Positions 1 through 8,199 of a stretch of DNA of 33,185 bases are shown here, one piece after another. The stretch comes from Methanosphaera sp. SHI613. GTDB lineage: Archaea > Methanobacteriota > Methanobacteria > Methanobacteriales > Methanobacteriaceae. The DNA is taken from positions 1 through 33,185 of the forward strand of contig MVJJ01000170.1 in the NCBI GenBank assembly GCA_003266145.1. Direction: 5' to 3'. Under the pieces are notes generated by a model. It made no database searches and was not told the DNA's origin. It saw only the letters and a program-made list of their open reading frames with translations. The translations under genes and the position numbers were made by a program. How positions within the stretch are numbered: position 1 is the first letter of the stretch; every line of letters begins with the position of its first letter.

Positions 1-984
1 TGTGGAGAACGTGGTAACGAAATGACCGAAGTACTTACTGAGTTCCCAGAATTAGAAGACCCAAAAACTGGAAATCCATTAATGGACAGAACAGTTCTTA
101 TTGCTAACACATCAAACATGCCGGTAGCAGCTAGGGAAGCTTGTGTATACACAGGTATTACAATTGCTGAATACTTCAGAGACATGGGTTACGATGTAGC
201 ACTTATGGCAGACAGTACCTCAAGATGGGCTGAAGCTATGAGGGAAATTTCCGGACGTCTTGAAGAAATGCCAGGGGAAGAAGGTTACCCAGCATACTTA
301 GCTTCAAGATTAGCACAGTTCTATGAACGTGCAGGACGTGTAACCACACTCGGTTCACACAAAGCAATCGCATCTGTAACCGTAGTTGGAGCAGTATCTC
401 CAGCAGGTGGGGACGTATCAGAACCAGTTACAACCAACACATTACGTATTGCAAAAGTATACTGGGCATTAGATGCTTCACTTGCAGACAGACGTCACTT
501 CCCATCCATCAACTGGTTAAACAGTTATTCCTTATATGTGGACAGTATTACCCCATGGTGGAATACCGAAGTTGGTAGCGACTGGAGGGAACTAAGAAAC
601 ACCGCAATGGCTCTTTTACAGAAAGAAGCAGAACTTAACGAAATTGTACAATTAGTAGGTCCTGACGCATTACCTGAAAAAGACCGTGTAACATTAGAAG
701 CAGCACGTATGTTAAGAGAAGACTTCTTACAACAAAACGCATTCGATGATACTGATACATATTGTTCACCTAAAAAACAATACAACATGCTAAAAACACT
801 TTTATTATACAACACAACCGCACAAGAAGCATTAGCTGATGGTGCAGATGTAAATAAACTTGTAAACTTAGATGTAAGAGTAGACTTAGACAGAATGAAA
901 TATGTACCAGAAGATGAATTTGATGCTAAAACAGAAGAATTAAGAAATCAAATTACAAAACAATGTAGTGAGGCTGGACAATGA
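1..984 (+). CDS. atpA: A-type ATP synthase catalytic subunit A (3' part; 5' end outside window)
   Basis: This is the C-terminal part of the catalytic A subunit of the membrane-bound A1A0 ATP synthase, which makes ATP on the cytoplasmic side from the ion gradient. The frame is open from base 1 (it starts CGERGNEM) so the true start, with the N-terminal barrel and the Walker A loop, lies upstream. Visible are the nucleotide-binding core segments MADSTSRWAEAMREISGRLE and EGYPAYLASRLAQFYERAGR, both very conserved in the A subunit, then the alpha-helical C-terminal domain. The stop overlaps the atpB start by four bases (ATGA), which is typical of coupled translation in this operon. The identification is secure from family conservation; nothing is unusual in the visible part. 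Confidence 0.97.
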   Translation, partial: CGERGNEMTEVLTEFPELEDPKTGNPLMDRTVLIANTSNMPVAAREACVYTGITIAEYFRDMGYDVALMADSTSRWAEAMREISGRLEEMPGEEGYPAYLASRLAQFYERAGRVTTLGSHKAIASVTVVGAVSPAGGDVSEPVTTNTLRIAKVYWALDASLADRRHFPSINWLNSYSLYVDSITPWWNTEVGSDWRELRNTAMALLQKEAELNEIVQLVGPDALPEKDRVTLEAARMLREDFLQQNAFDDTDTYCSPKKQYNMLKTLLLYNTTAQEALADGADVNKLVNLDVRVDLDRMKYVPEDEFDAKTEELRNQITKQCSEAGQ

Positions 985-2402
985 ATGATGTAGATATTAA
1001 AACAAGAGAATATACTACAGTATCTGAAGTATCTGGACCTTTAATGGTTGTTCAAGATGTTGAAGGTGTAGCTTACAATGAAATTGTAGAAATCGAAACA
1101 CCTAACGGTGAACAAAGAACCGGTCAAGTTCTCGAAGTAGAAAATGACATTGCACTTGTTCAGGTATTCGAAGGTACAAGTAACCTTAACACATTATCCA
1201 CAAAAGTCCGTTTTACTGGTGAAACTGCAAAAATCGGTGTATCCACTGATATGTTAGGAAGAATCTTTAACGGTATCGGTAAACCTATCGACGGTGGACC
1301 AGATATTATTCCTGACAAAGAATTAGATGTGAACGGTTCTCCAATGAACCCAGCAGCAAGACAATTCCCTGCAGAATTTATCCAAACTGGTATATCAACT
1401 ATTGATGGAATGAACACACTTGTACGTGGTCAGAAATTACCTATCTTTTCAGGTTCTGGTTTACCTCACAACCAACTTGCAGCTCAAATTGCAAGACAAG
1501 CAAAAGTACTTGCTGAAGATACTGAATTCGCAGTAATTTTCGGTGCTATGGGTATTACTCACGAAGAAGCAAACTTCTTCATGAACGAGTTTGAACAAAC
1601 CGGTGCTTTAGAAAGAGTAACAGTATTCATGAACTTAGCAGACGACCCTGCTATTGAAAGAATCATGACCCCTAAAATGGCACTTACAACTGCTGAATAT
1701 TTAGCATTTGAAAAAGGTATGCACGTATTAGTAATTCTTACAGATATTACTAACTATTGTGAAGCATTAAGGGAAATTTCATCAGCACGTAGTGAAGTAC
1801 CAGGACGTAGAGGATATCCTGGTTACATGTACACTGACTTATCACAGATGTACGAACGTGCAGGACGTATCGGTGGAAAAGATGGTTCCATTACACAGAT
1901 GCCTATCTTAGTTATGCCACAGGACGATATTACACACCCTATTCCGGACTTAACCGGATATATTACAGAAGGTCAGATTGTATTAGATCGTGAATTAGAC
2001 AGAAATGGTATCTACCCACCTGTAAACGTACTTCCTTCATTATCAAGGTTAATGAGTGGGGGTATAGGTGGAGACCGTACTCGTGAAGATCACAGTGGAG
2101 TTTCAGACCAATTATATGCTGCATATGCAGAAGGTCGTGACTTACGTGATTTAACAGCTGTAGTAGGGGAAGAAGCTTTAACTGAAACCGATCTTAAATA
2201 CTTAAGATTTGCTGATGCATTCGAAGATCAATTCATCAGACAAAGTCTCGATGAAGACAGGTCTATTCAAGAAACTCTTGATTTAGGTTGGAAATTATTT
2301 ACTATCTTACCTAAAACTGAACTTAAACGTGTAAAAGATGAATACGTTGAAAAATATTTACCAACCGAAGATTCTCAAGTTGAAGAAACTTCAGAAGAAT
2401 AA
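981..2402 (+). CDS. atpB: A-type ATP synthase regulatory subunit B
   Basis: The 473-residue B subunit is the non-catalytic nucleotide-binding partner that alternates with A in the A3B3 head of the A1A0 ATP synthase. It has the N-terminal beta barrel (about 12-80), a P-loop position occupied by SGSGLPHN (157-164) in place of a catalytic GxxGxGKT, as is usual for B, and the conserved segment SSARSEVPGRRGYPGYMYTD. Full length matches the family. The ATG at 981 overlaps the atpA stop, so translation is probably coupled. The acidic C-terminal tail (EDSQVEETSEE) is plain. A 54-base gap carrying a strong ribosome site separates it from atpD. Confidence 0.98.
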   Translation: MNDVDIKTREYTTVSEVSGPLMVVQDVEGVAYNEIVEIETPNGEQRTGQVLEVENDIALVQVFEGTSNLNTLSTKVRFTGETAKIGVSTDMLGRIFNGIGKPIDGGPDIIPDKELDVNGSPMNPAARQFPAEFIQTGISTIDGMNTLVRGQKLPIFSGSGLPHNQLAAQIARQAKVLAEDTEFAVIFGAMGITHEEANFFMNEFEQTGALERVTVFMNLADDPAIERIMTPKMALTTAEYLAFEKGMHVLVILTDITNYCEALREISSARSEVPGRRGYPGYMYTDLSQMYERAGRIGGKDGSITQMPILVMPQDDITHPIPDLTGYITEGQIVLDRELDRNGIYPPVNVLPSLSRLMSGGIGGDRTREDHSGVSDQLYAAYAEGRDLRDLTAVVGEEALTETDLKYLRFADAFEDQFIRQSLDEDRSIQETLDLGWKLFTILPKTELKRVKDEYVEKYLPTEDSQVEETSEE

Positions 2403-2456
2403 TTTCAATTATTCTTTAAATTTGATGGTAAATATGTCAGTGAAGGAGGCTAGTTA

Positions 2457-3101
2457 ATGGCAGGAGAAAAACTGGATGGAATTAATCCAACACGTATGGA
2501 ACTTCTTAATTTAAAAGACAGAGCTAAATTGTCTACTAAAGGTCATAGTCTTCTTAAAGAAAAAAGAGATGCTCTCATTAAGGAGTTTTTTGAAATATTG
2601 GATAGAGTTCAAGGTTCTAGAGATGAAGTAGAAAAGAAATTAGCTATTGCTTATGCAGAACTAAACAAAGCTCAAATAGACATGGGAGACATGGCAGTAA
2701 AACGTGCCGCTTTATCAGTTAGAGAATCTATCGAATTAGACATAAGTTCTAGAAGTATTATGGGTGTATCTGTCCCTGTTGTCAAAAGTCATGCTACACA
2801 TAATGATTTAATTAGCAGAGGTTACGGTTTAGCTGGAACTTCAGCTAACTTAGACATAGCTGCTAAAGAATTCGAAGAGTCAATAAAAATCATTATTGAA
2901 CTTGGTGAAATCGAAAAAACAATCATCATGTTAGCAAAAGAGATTGAAACAACTAAAAGAAGAGTAAATGCTCTAGAACATGTAATGATTCCTCGTATTA
3001 ACAACACAATTTCATTTATTGAAATGCGTTTAGAGGAAATGGAAAGGGAAAGCTTTGTACAGCTTAAAGTTATTAAGCGTAACATTGACTCAAGAGAATG
3101 A
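2457..3101 (+). CDS. atpD: A-type ATP synthase central stalk subunit D
   Basis: The 214-residue subunit D forms the central rotor shaft that turns inside the A3B3 head and links it to the membrane ring. The sequence is two long coiled-coil helices: an N-terminal one starting INPTRMELLNLKDRAKLSTKGHSLLKEKRD in pieces typical of the family, and a C-terminal one (about 145-214) with the family's RRVNALEHVMIPRI segment. Length is normal. The ATG follows a strong Shine-Dalgarno sequence GAAGGAGG (2441-2448). It is the last gene of the ATP synthase cluster here, and a hairpin with a T-rich tail follows directly. Confidence 0.97.
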   Translation: MAGEKLDGINPTRMELLNLKDRAKLSTKGHSLLKEKRDALIKEFFEILDRVQGSRDEVEKKLAIAYAELNKAQIDMGDMAVKRAALSVRESIELDISSRSIMGVSVPVVKSHATHNDLISRGYGLAGTSANLDIAAKEFEESIKIIIELGEIEKTIIMLAKEIETTKRRVNALEHVMIPRINNTISFIEMRLEEMERESFVQLKVIKRNIDSRE

Positions 3102-3107
3102 ATATTT

Positions 3108-3135
3108 CATGGAATTTTCCATGATTATTCTTTTT
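3108..3135 (+). terminator. Hairpin terminator after the ATP synthase operon
   Basis: CATGGAA (3108-3114) and TTCCATG (3117-3123) form a perfect 7-base stem with a TT loop, extended by one T-A pair, just 7 bases past the atpD stop. The T-rich run ATTATTCTTTTT follows. This looks like the end of the atp transcript. Confidence 0.6.
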
Positions 3136-3302
3136 CATATCCTTTCTCAAATAATAACTATTTTTTATTTAAGTATCTTATTTTTTATCAAATCATTTTT
3201 TTGGAATTGTTTCTCTCATTTTAAATCAATATTTTTCATGAAAAAATATAATATACTGGACTTACTAATTTTAATAATATATAATAACTATAATTTCAGG
3301 TC

Positions 3303-4403
3303 GTGTATATTATTACAAAGATATTAATAGTGGGATCCAATACTCGTGCATTATCCAAATCTTTAAAGCAGTTGGGTTATACCATATATGCAACTAGTTT
3401 TTTTAATCTAATCGATCAACGTGATTATGTGGATAAGTTGATAGTTCCTGATAATTTTTCAGCATTCGATATGGATATTCTTGTGGATGTTGCACTGGAT
3501 TATGTTAATGAGGTTGATTATATAATATGTTCCAGTGATGTTGATGTTACGAAGTTTCCCAAATCTAAGGTTATAGGTAATTATGATGTGGATGCCATTA
3601 ATAATAAGTATAAACTTTATAAGAGGCTGCATAAGAATTTCCTGATGCCGGAGACCTTTAAGCTTAATGGCCTGGATGAAGCCCTTGAAATTGCAAATTC
3701 CAGTGATAAGCGGTATATTGTCAAACCTATTTATGGATCCGGTGGGGTGGATATCAGCTGGCTGGGTGAGGATTCATATGTTGATGATTCATTCTTATTG
3801 CAGGAATATATTGATGGTAACAGTATCAGCAGTTCCTTTTTATCCTATCCCGAAGGGGATATTGACATGATTACAACATCCGATCAGATTATAGGTTCTA
3901 AAAGATTAAATGCTACCAGTTTCTTGTATTGCGGTAATGTTACTCCATTGGTTAATTATAGTGAAAAGATTAACAATGTCTCTTCTAAGATTTCACGTAT
4001 GTATAATCTCGTTGGTTGTAATGGTGTTGACTTTGTCATGAAGGACAATAATGTATATGTGATTGAAGTTAACCCGAGAATTCAGGGAACTTTTGAAAAT
4101 ATCGAAACATCATTTGGATTTAACCTTGCAGAAGCACATATTAATTCTTGCAATAATCTTCGAGTAAACATACCCCATGTTAAAAACTTTAGTGTTAAAT
4201 TGATACCGTATTCATTTAAAGATGCATATTATGATTTAAGTAACATTTCCAATATTCATGATGTATCTGATGTGAACAATTTAATAAAAAATACACATCC
4301 TATATGTACAATATTAACATCTGATCAAATCTTGGAAAATGCTATGATAAAGGCTGAAATGCTTCAAAAAAGAGTCTATGATTCTATAGTCAAGTCTTTA
4401 TGA
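3303..4403 (+). CDS. ATP-grasp family ligase, substrate unknown
   Basis: This 366-residue protein is an ATP-grasp enzyme of the stand-alone carboligase type found in methanogens; the family joins a carboxylate to an amine or similar group using ATP. An N-terminal Rossmann-like part (1-100) begins with KILIVGSNTRAL. The ATP-grasp fold shows the lysine and glycine loop VKPIYGSGGVD (140-150), the hinge QEYIDG (167-172) and the metal-binding EVNPR (255-259). The substrate cannot be read from sequence; tyramine-glutamate ligase MfnD and other cofactor ligases are related possibilities, but I would not assign one. The GTG start is chosen because the later GTG at 3330 would delete the first beta strand; its ribosome site (AGGT at 3299-3302) is weak and very close. 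A TATA-like run AAAATATAATATA lies near 3243-3255. Confidence 0.85.
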   Translation: MYIITKILIVGSNTRALSKSLKQLGYTIYATSFFNLIDQRDYVDKLIVPDNFSAFDMDILVDVALDYVNEVDYIICSSDVDVTKFPKSKVIGNYDVDAINNKYKLYKRLHKNFLMPETFKLNGLDEALEIANSSDKRYIVKPIYGSGGVDISWLGEDSYVDDSFLLQEYIDGNSISSSFLSYPEGDIDMITTSDQIIGSKRLNATSFLYCGNVTPLVNYSEKINNVSSKISRMYNLVGCNGVDFVMKDNNVYVIEVNPRIQGTFENIETSFGFNLAEAHINSCNNLRVNIPHVKNFSVKLIPYSFKDAYYDLSNISNIHDVSDVNNLIKNTHPICTILTSDQILENAMIKAEMLQKRVYDSIVKSL

Positions 4404-4525
4404 AAATCATCTGATTAATCAATAATAAATTATGTGGGACTTGTCTAGTAACATTTTAAATAATCAAATAATTAAAAAAATGTGAATTAAAAATAGTTGG
4501 TTTTTTTTAGATTCAGATTAAGTCG

Positions 4526-4684
4526 TTATATAATTCCGAATTCTAATAATATAAACATTATAACTCCGAATGCTATTAGAAATGTGGAAATAATCATTAT
4601 TCTTGTGTATATGTAGAATAATTTAACTCTTCTTTCAGGATCTTGATCTAAATAATCTTTTAGTGGATCTTCATATTTTGGCAT
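4526..4684 (-). CDS. Small single-span membrane protein (52 aa), unknown function
   Basis: This short gene encodes a 52-residue protein. The N-terminal half is charged (MPKYEDPLKDYLDQDPERRV) and the C-terminal half is one hydrophobic helix (about residues 28-48, rich in I, F, L, V) ending LLEFGII. The ATG at 4684 is preceded by GGAG (4694-4697), 9 bases upstream, and by a TATA-like ATAAATATA around 4712-4722. The composition, ribosome site and basic residues just before the membrane helix support a real gene. Positive charges ahead of the helix would place the N terminus in the cytoplasm. I do not recognise the family. It lies convergent with the ATP-grasp gene and 83 bases downstream of tRNA-Gln on the same strand. 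Confidence 0.72.
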   Translation of the reverse strand: MPKYEDPLKDYLDQDPERRVKLFYIYTRIMIISTFLIAFGVIMFILLEFGII

Positions 4685-4767
4685 AACAGATTACTCCAGA
4701 ACTAATTAGTAGTTATATTTATGCAATATTATTAATAAGTTTTTTGAAAATTAGAATAAAAGTATAA

Positions 4768-4839
4768 TAGCTCCCAGCGGAGTCGAACCGCTGTCCCCGG
4801 TTCCAAAGACCGGGAGGATTGCCACTACCCTAGGGAGCT
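4768..4839 (-). tRNA. tRNA-Gln (anticodon UUG)
   Basis: The minus strand folds into a complete 72-base cloverleaf: acceptor AGCTCCC with GGGAGCT and discriminator A, D stem GGGT/ATCC, anticodon stem CCGGT/ACCGG around the loop CTTTGGA (anticodon TTG), and T stem AGCGG/CCGCT with TTCGACT. No CCA is encoded and no intron is seen. A TATA-like AATTTATATTG lies upstream around 4863-4873. The A at position 1 agrees with archaeal glutamine tRNAs. Confidence 0.95.
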
Positions 4840-5212
4840 ATATTCAAAACTCTTTTTAGAGTACAATATAAATTATGTATCTTTTTATTTATATACTTTT
4901 CTATTTTTACATTGAATTTTCAAGCATATCTTAATCAATCCTTTCACATATTTAAAAAAAGTAATACTTCGAATATTAAATATTAATAACTATACATACT
5001 TTTATATATTAACATAAAGATAATTAAAAGTTAGAATTAAGAATATGTTACATTCTTAATTTGCTTGCTTATTAATTTTTTCATAAAAATTGATTATCAA
5101 AATAAAATCAGAATATTAAAGTTATATTATTTTATGACATTCTAATAAAATTTATGACTTACTCAATCGAATTAATAATTCATATTTTGGTTTATTAAAT
5201 GGAGGCGGTAAG
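4840..5212. other. 373-base AT-rich gap with a long possible 5' leader
   Basis: No open frame of note is present. The left end holds the tRNA-Gln promoter. A TATA-like TTTATATATTA near 5000-5010 could start a leader of about 180 bases for the wall protein gene, and a second TATA-like TTATATTA near 5122-5129 would give a short one. A strong inverted repeat at 5035-5061 lies between them and is listed separately. Confidence 0.5.
5035..5061. promoter_or_regulatory. Perfect 10-base inverted repeat upstream of the wall peptidase gene
   Basis: AATTAAGAAT (5035-5044) and ATTCTTAATT (5052-5061) are exact reverse complements around the 7-base loop ATGTTAC. If transcription starts about 25 bases after the TATA-like element at 5000-5010, this hairpin would be the very 5' end of the mRNA; otherwise it could be an operator. 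No poly-T run follows directly, so a simple terminator is less likely. Confidence 0.45.
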
Positions 5213-7795
5213 ATTAAGCGAAATTTGATTTTGGTTTTCATGTCTGTATTATTAATAAGTGTAATGGCTGTTAGTGCAGCTAGCAGTGATGCAATTAATA
5301 ATGATACTGCCGATACATCAAGTGTATCAGTAAATGAACAATCAAAAATAGAATCAAATGTTATAGAAAAAAGCACAGTAAGCATTAACGGTGATTCAAA
5401 CACTAACCCTACAGAAGTTGTTAGTCAAAACACTATAAATAAAACAAATTTAATTGCTGACAATGATGTAGTAAACAATTCCACAACAACCAATTCATTG
5501 AATAAACAAGAATCAACCCTTAAGACAAGTAGTTCAAAGATTGACACCAAGGTAAGCACCACCAATTACCTGTTTGCAAAAAAAGGTGATAAGGTAAACA
5601 TATCCGCTACAGTATTAACGACAGACGGTAAAAGTACTGCAGGTAGTGTGGTATTTAAACTAAATGGTTTAACCATCGGTACTGCAAAGTTAGTAAACAA
5701 CCAGGCATCATTAGTATATGATACCTCAAGTTTAACCAATAAAAACTATACAATACTGATTAAATATGGTGGATCAACATCCTTTAATCCAAGCCAGGCA
5801 ACCTCTACCCTACAAGTATCCACAACTACGACAAAGTATACTTTTTCACAGATAGGGGCTGCTGCAAACAGTGTTAAGGTGTATATTGAAAATAATAACA
5901 AATTACCAAATTACGTGGTATTAGGTAATGAAAAAGTCGAGATGAAAGACTTTTTATATATGTTAAGTAAAACATCATTATCCAAAGCATCTGTAGCAAA
6001 TCCAATATTTACAGCTGCTTCATCAGCTAACACTAACTGTTATGATTCAAGAATATATAAGAATGAATATTCTTCATTAACTTCAAAAGTGATAAACGAA
6101 TATGAAAATACAAGAAAAAATCCAACTAAAGTCACTTCAAGTGCCGGAACAATTGGATTCAACGATCTAGTATACTTCTATTCAAGATTGGTGGCATACA
6201 TGTATAATAATAATGATTATCCAAATTATTGTACTGTGTTACCTTTATCCATGACCTATACAGAATATGCAGGATCATCGGATAAACAAGAAATAAGCAT
6301 CAATTTAAACTCATTTGAAGTTAGTCCAAATACCTCTGCAACCATATCAGCTACATACACATATGCAAATGGTTCAAGTGTAAATGGTGTTACAACAGTA
6401 TTCAAAGTAAATGGTATAACAATTGGTTCTGCAAAAATAAATAATGGTAAAGCGTCATTAACATTCGACGTTCCTAATTGGAAACTTAAAGATTATACTT
6501 TAATGGCTAAAGTCGGGGCAACAAGTAACAACTATGAAGCAATACAATATTCAACGTTATCTGTTGTCAAGTTTACCACAAAAAATACTAAAATTATATT
6601 GGAACCATTATATATTGCTCAAAAAGGTAAAACATTTACATTAAACGCTAAGGTTTTGGATGAAAATAATAATCCTGTTGACGGTGGAAAATTTGTTGTC
6701 AAATTAAATGGTGTTTCATCAGGTACTGTAACGGTAAATGATGGAGTGGCAAAAGTGTCATTCAGCACATCATCACTATCAACAAACAAAGTCAATACCA
6801 TTGAGACAATATATGGTGGAACAAGCAAATACCTATCAAGTAGAAACTCATCCAAGATAAGAACGGTATCCTCACTATCAACATATACCTATGCACAGGT
6901 ATTGGATGCAGCAGTAAGGGTAAAAAATTACATAGAACAACATGATAGTTTACCTAACTATGTTGTGATGGGAAGCGATAACGTTGCAATGTCTGAGTTT
7001 TTATACTTGATGGCAGAAGTTGTAACTTCAAATTCAACTTATGCAAATGGTAAATTTGGAGACAATCAGTCTAGCTATAATACAACCTGTTATGGTAAGA
7101 ATCTGGTAGAGTCTGAGTATATTAAATCAGCTGGAAACATAATTTCCTTCTATGCAAATAACTCAAGAGCTCCATCAGCAATATCTACCAATCTTGGAAC
7201 AATTAACTTTGAGGATACGGTATATATCTATGCACGTGTAGTTGCATTCATAAGTAATAATAAGATATTACCTGCATATGCTGTAGTTACTCAGGTAAGT
7301 CAGGACACGTCCAGTTACGTATCTGGCAATACGGTACCTTCAGGATATCAGCAATATCTTGTAAAAACCAAAAACTGTGAAGTTAACGCTTCAATATTCA
7401 AGAATGCAGTAGCCAGTGCAACTGCTGGTGTAACCGGTGCTTATAATCAGGCAAAAGCAATCTTTGATTATGTGAATAAGCATACTACTTACAGTTATTA
7501 TGCTGATACAAGATATGGATCAGTCAGAACTCTAAGTCAAGGTTACGGTAACTGTGTGGATATGGCTCACGTATGTGTAGCAATGTTCAGAACAGCAAAC
7601 CTACCTGCCAGATATGTACACGGTAAAAGTTGTGTATTCAGAAGTGGTCTTGTAACAGGTCACGTATGGGCAGAAGTATATGTTAATGGTAAATGGGTTC
7701 AATGTGATGCAACATCAGATTACAACTCATTTGGTACAATCGTAAACTGGAGTAGAAACTCTGGTGAAGTAAGATACATTGAATTACCATTCTAA
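5213..7795 (+). CDS. Secreted pseudomurein-binding wall peptidase (transglutaminase-fold) with Ig-like domains
   Basis: This large exported protein probably binds and cuts pseudomurein. Numbered from TTG 5225 (856 aa) it has a signal peptide (1-19, ending AVSAA), a Thr/Ser/Asn-rich linker, an Ig-like domain (104-200), a pair of pseudomurein-binding repeats (205-254 and 278-337), two more Ig-like domains (355-448, 452-547), a second repeat pair (554-603 and 629-690), and a C-terminal transglutaminase-like cysteine peptidase (about 735-856). The triad is visible: Cys777 in GNCVDMAH, His813 in GHVWAEV and Asp828 in QCDATSD. The fold and repeats match the pseudomurein endoisopeptidases PeiW/PeiP known from Methanothermobacter phages. 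I prefer ATT 5213 as start: it lies 7 bases after GGAGG (5201-5205) and adds the basic residues KRN before the hydrophobic core; TTG 5225 is 19 bases away from it. Likely role: wall remodelling or daughter-cell separation; an anti-competitor role is possible. Confidence 0.88.
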   Translation: MKRNLILVFMSVLLISVMAVSAASSDAINNDTADTSSVSVNEQSKIESNVIEKSTVSINGDSNTNPTEVVSQNTINKTNLIADNDVVNNSTTTNSLNKQESTLKTSSSKIDTKVSTTNYLFAKKGDKVNISATVLTTDGKSTAGSVVFKLNGLTIGTAKLVNNQASLVYDTSSLTNKNYTILIKYGGSTSFNPSQATSTLQVSTTTTKYTFSQIGAAANSVKVYIENNNKLPNYVVLGNEKVEMKDFLYMLSKTSLSKASVANPIFTAASSANTNCYDSRIYKNEYSSLTSKVINEYENTRKNPTKVTSSAGTIGFNDLVYFYSRLVAYMYNNNDYPNYCTVLPLSMTYTEYAGSSDKQEISINLNSFEVSPNTSATISATYTYANGSSVNGVTTVFKVNGITIGSAKINNGKASLTFDVPNWKLKDYTLMAKVGATSNNYEAIQYSTLSVVKFTTKNTKIILEPLYIAQKGKTFTLNAKVLDENNNPVDGGKFVVKLNGVSSGTVTVNDGVAKVSFSTSSLSTNKVNTIETIYGGTSKYLSSRNSSKIRTVSSLSTYTYAQVLDAAVRVKNYIEQHDSLPNYVVMGSDNVAMSEFLYLMAEVVTSNSTYANGKFGDNQSSYNTTCYGKNLVESEYIKSAGNIISFYANNSRAPSAISTNLGTINFEDTVYIYARVVAFISNNKILPAYAVVTQVSQDTSSYVSGNTVPSGYQQYLVKTKNCEVNASIFKNAVASATAGVTGAYNQAKAIFDYVNKHTTYSYYADTRYGSVRTLSQGYGNCVDMAHVCVAMFRTANLPARYVHGKSCVFRSGLVTGHVWAEVYVNGKWVQCDATSDYNSFGTIVNWSRNSGEVRYIELPF

Positions 7796-8199
7796 ACTCA
7801 TTTTTTCTTTTTTTTTATTATTTTATTCTTTTTGCACATTTTTAATTTTTTATCTTGATATTTGATGTTATTTATAGTAATCCCTCTTTTTTATAAGCTT
7901 ATTTAAAATTTAAATAATATTTACTTCTATTCAACAATAATCAATGTTTCTTATCGGATACTTTGCATATTTTTCAATGAGGGATATTTGATTTCTTTTT
8001 AAAAGTTATATGGGAGTATTTCTTCTTTAAATTATCAAATACTCATATTCATTGCTGTTGTTATTTATTGTTGTTGATATGATTAATTTTATTACTATGA
8101 AATTCGAATATACTTAATAGATTAATTTGAAGTATTATTATTATTCATCTTTCAATTAAAAAGTCAGGTGAATATATATTGTCAGATATCTAATGATTA
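7796..8199. other. 404-base AT-rich gap with one hairpin
   Basis: T-rich runs directly after 7795 (for example TTTTTTCTTTTTTTTTATTA at 7800-7819) probably end the upstream transcript. No gene or RNA was recognised. GAGTATTT (8014-8021) and AAATACTC (8037-8044) form an 8-base stem that continues as ATAT/ATAT beyond a two-base bulge. AGGTGA at 8165-8170 is followed by TTG 8179, which opens only MSDI before a stop at 8191. Confidence 0.5.
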
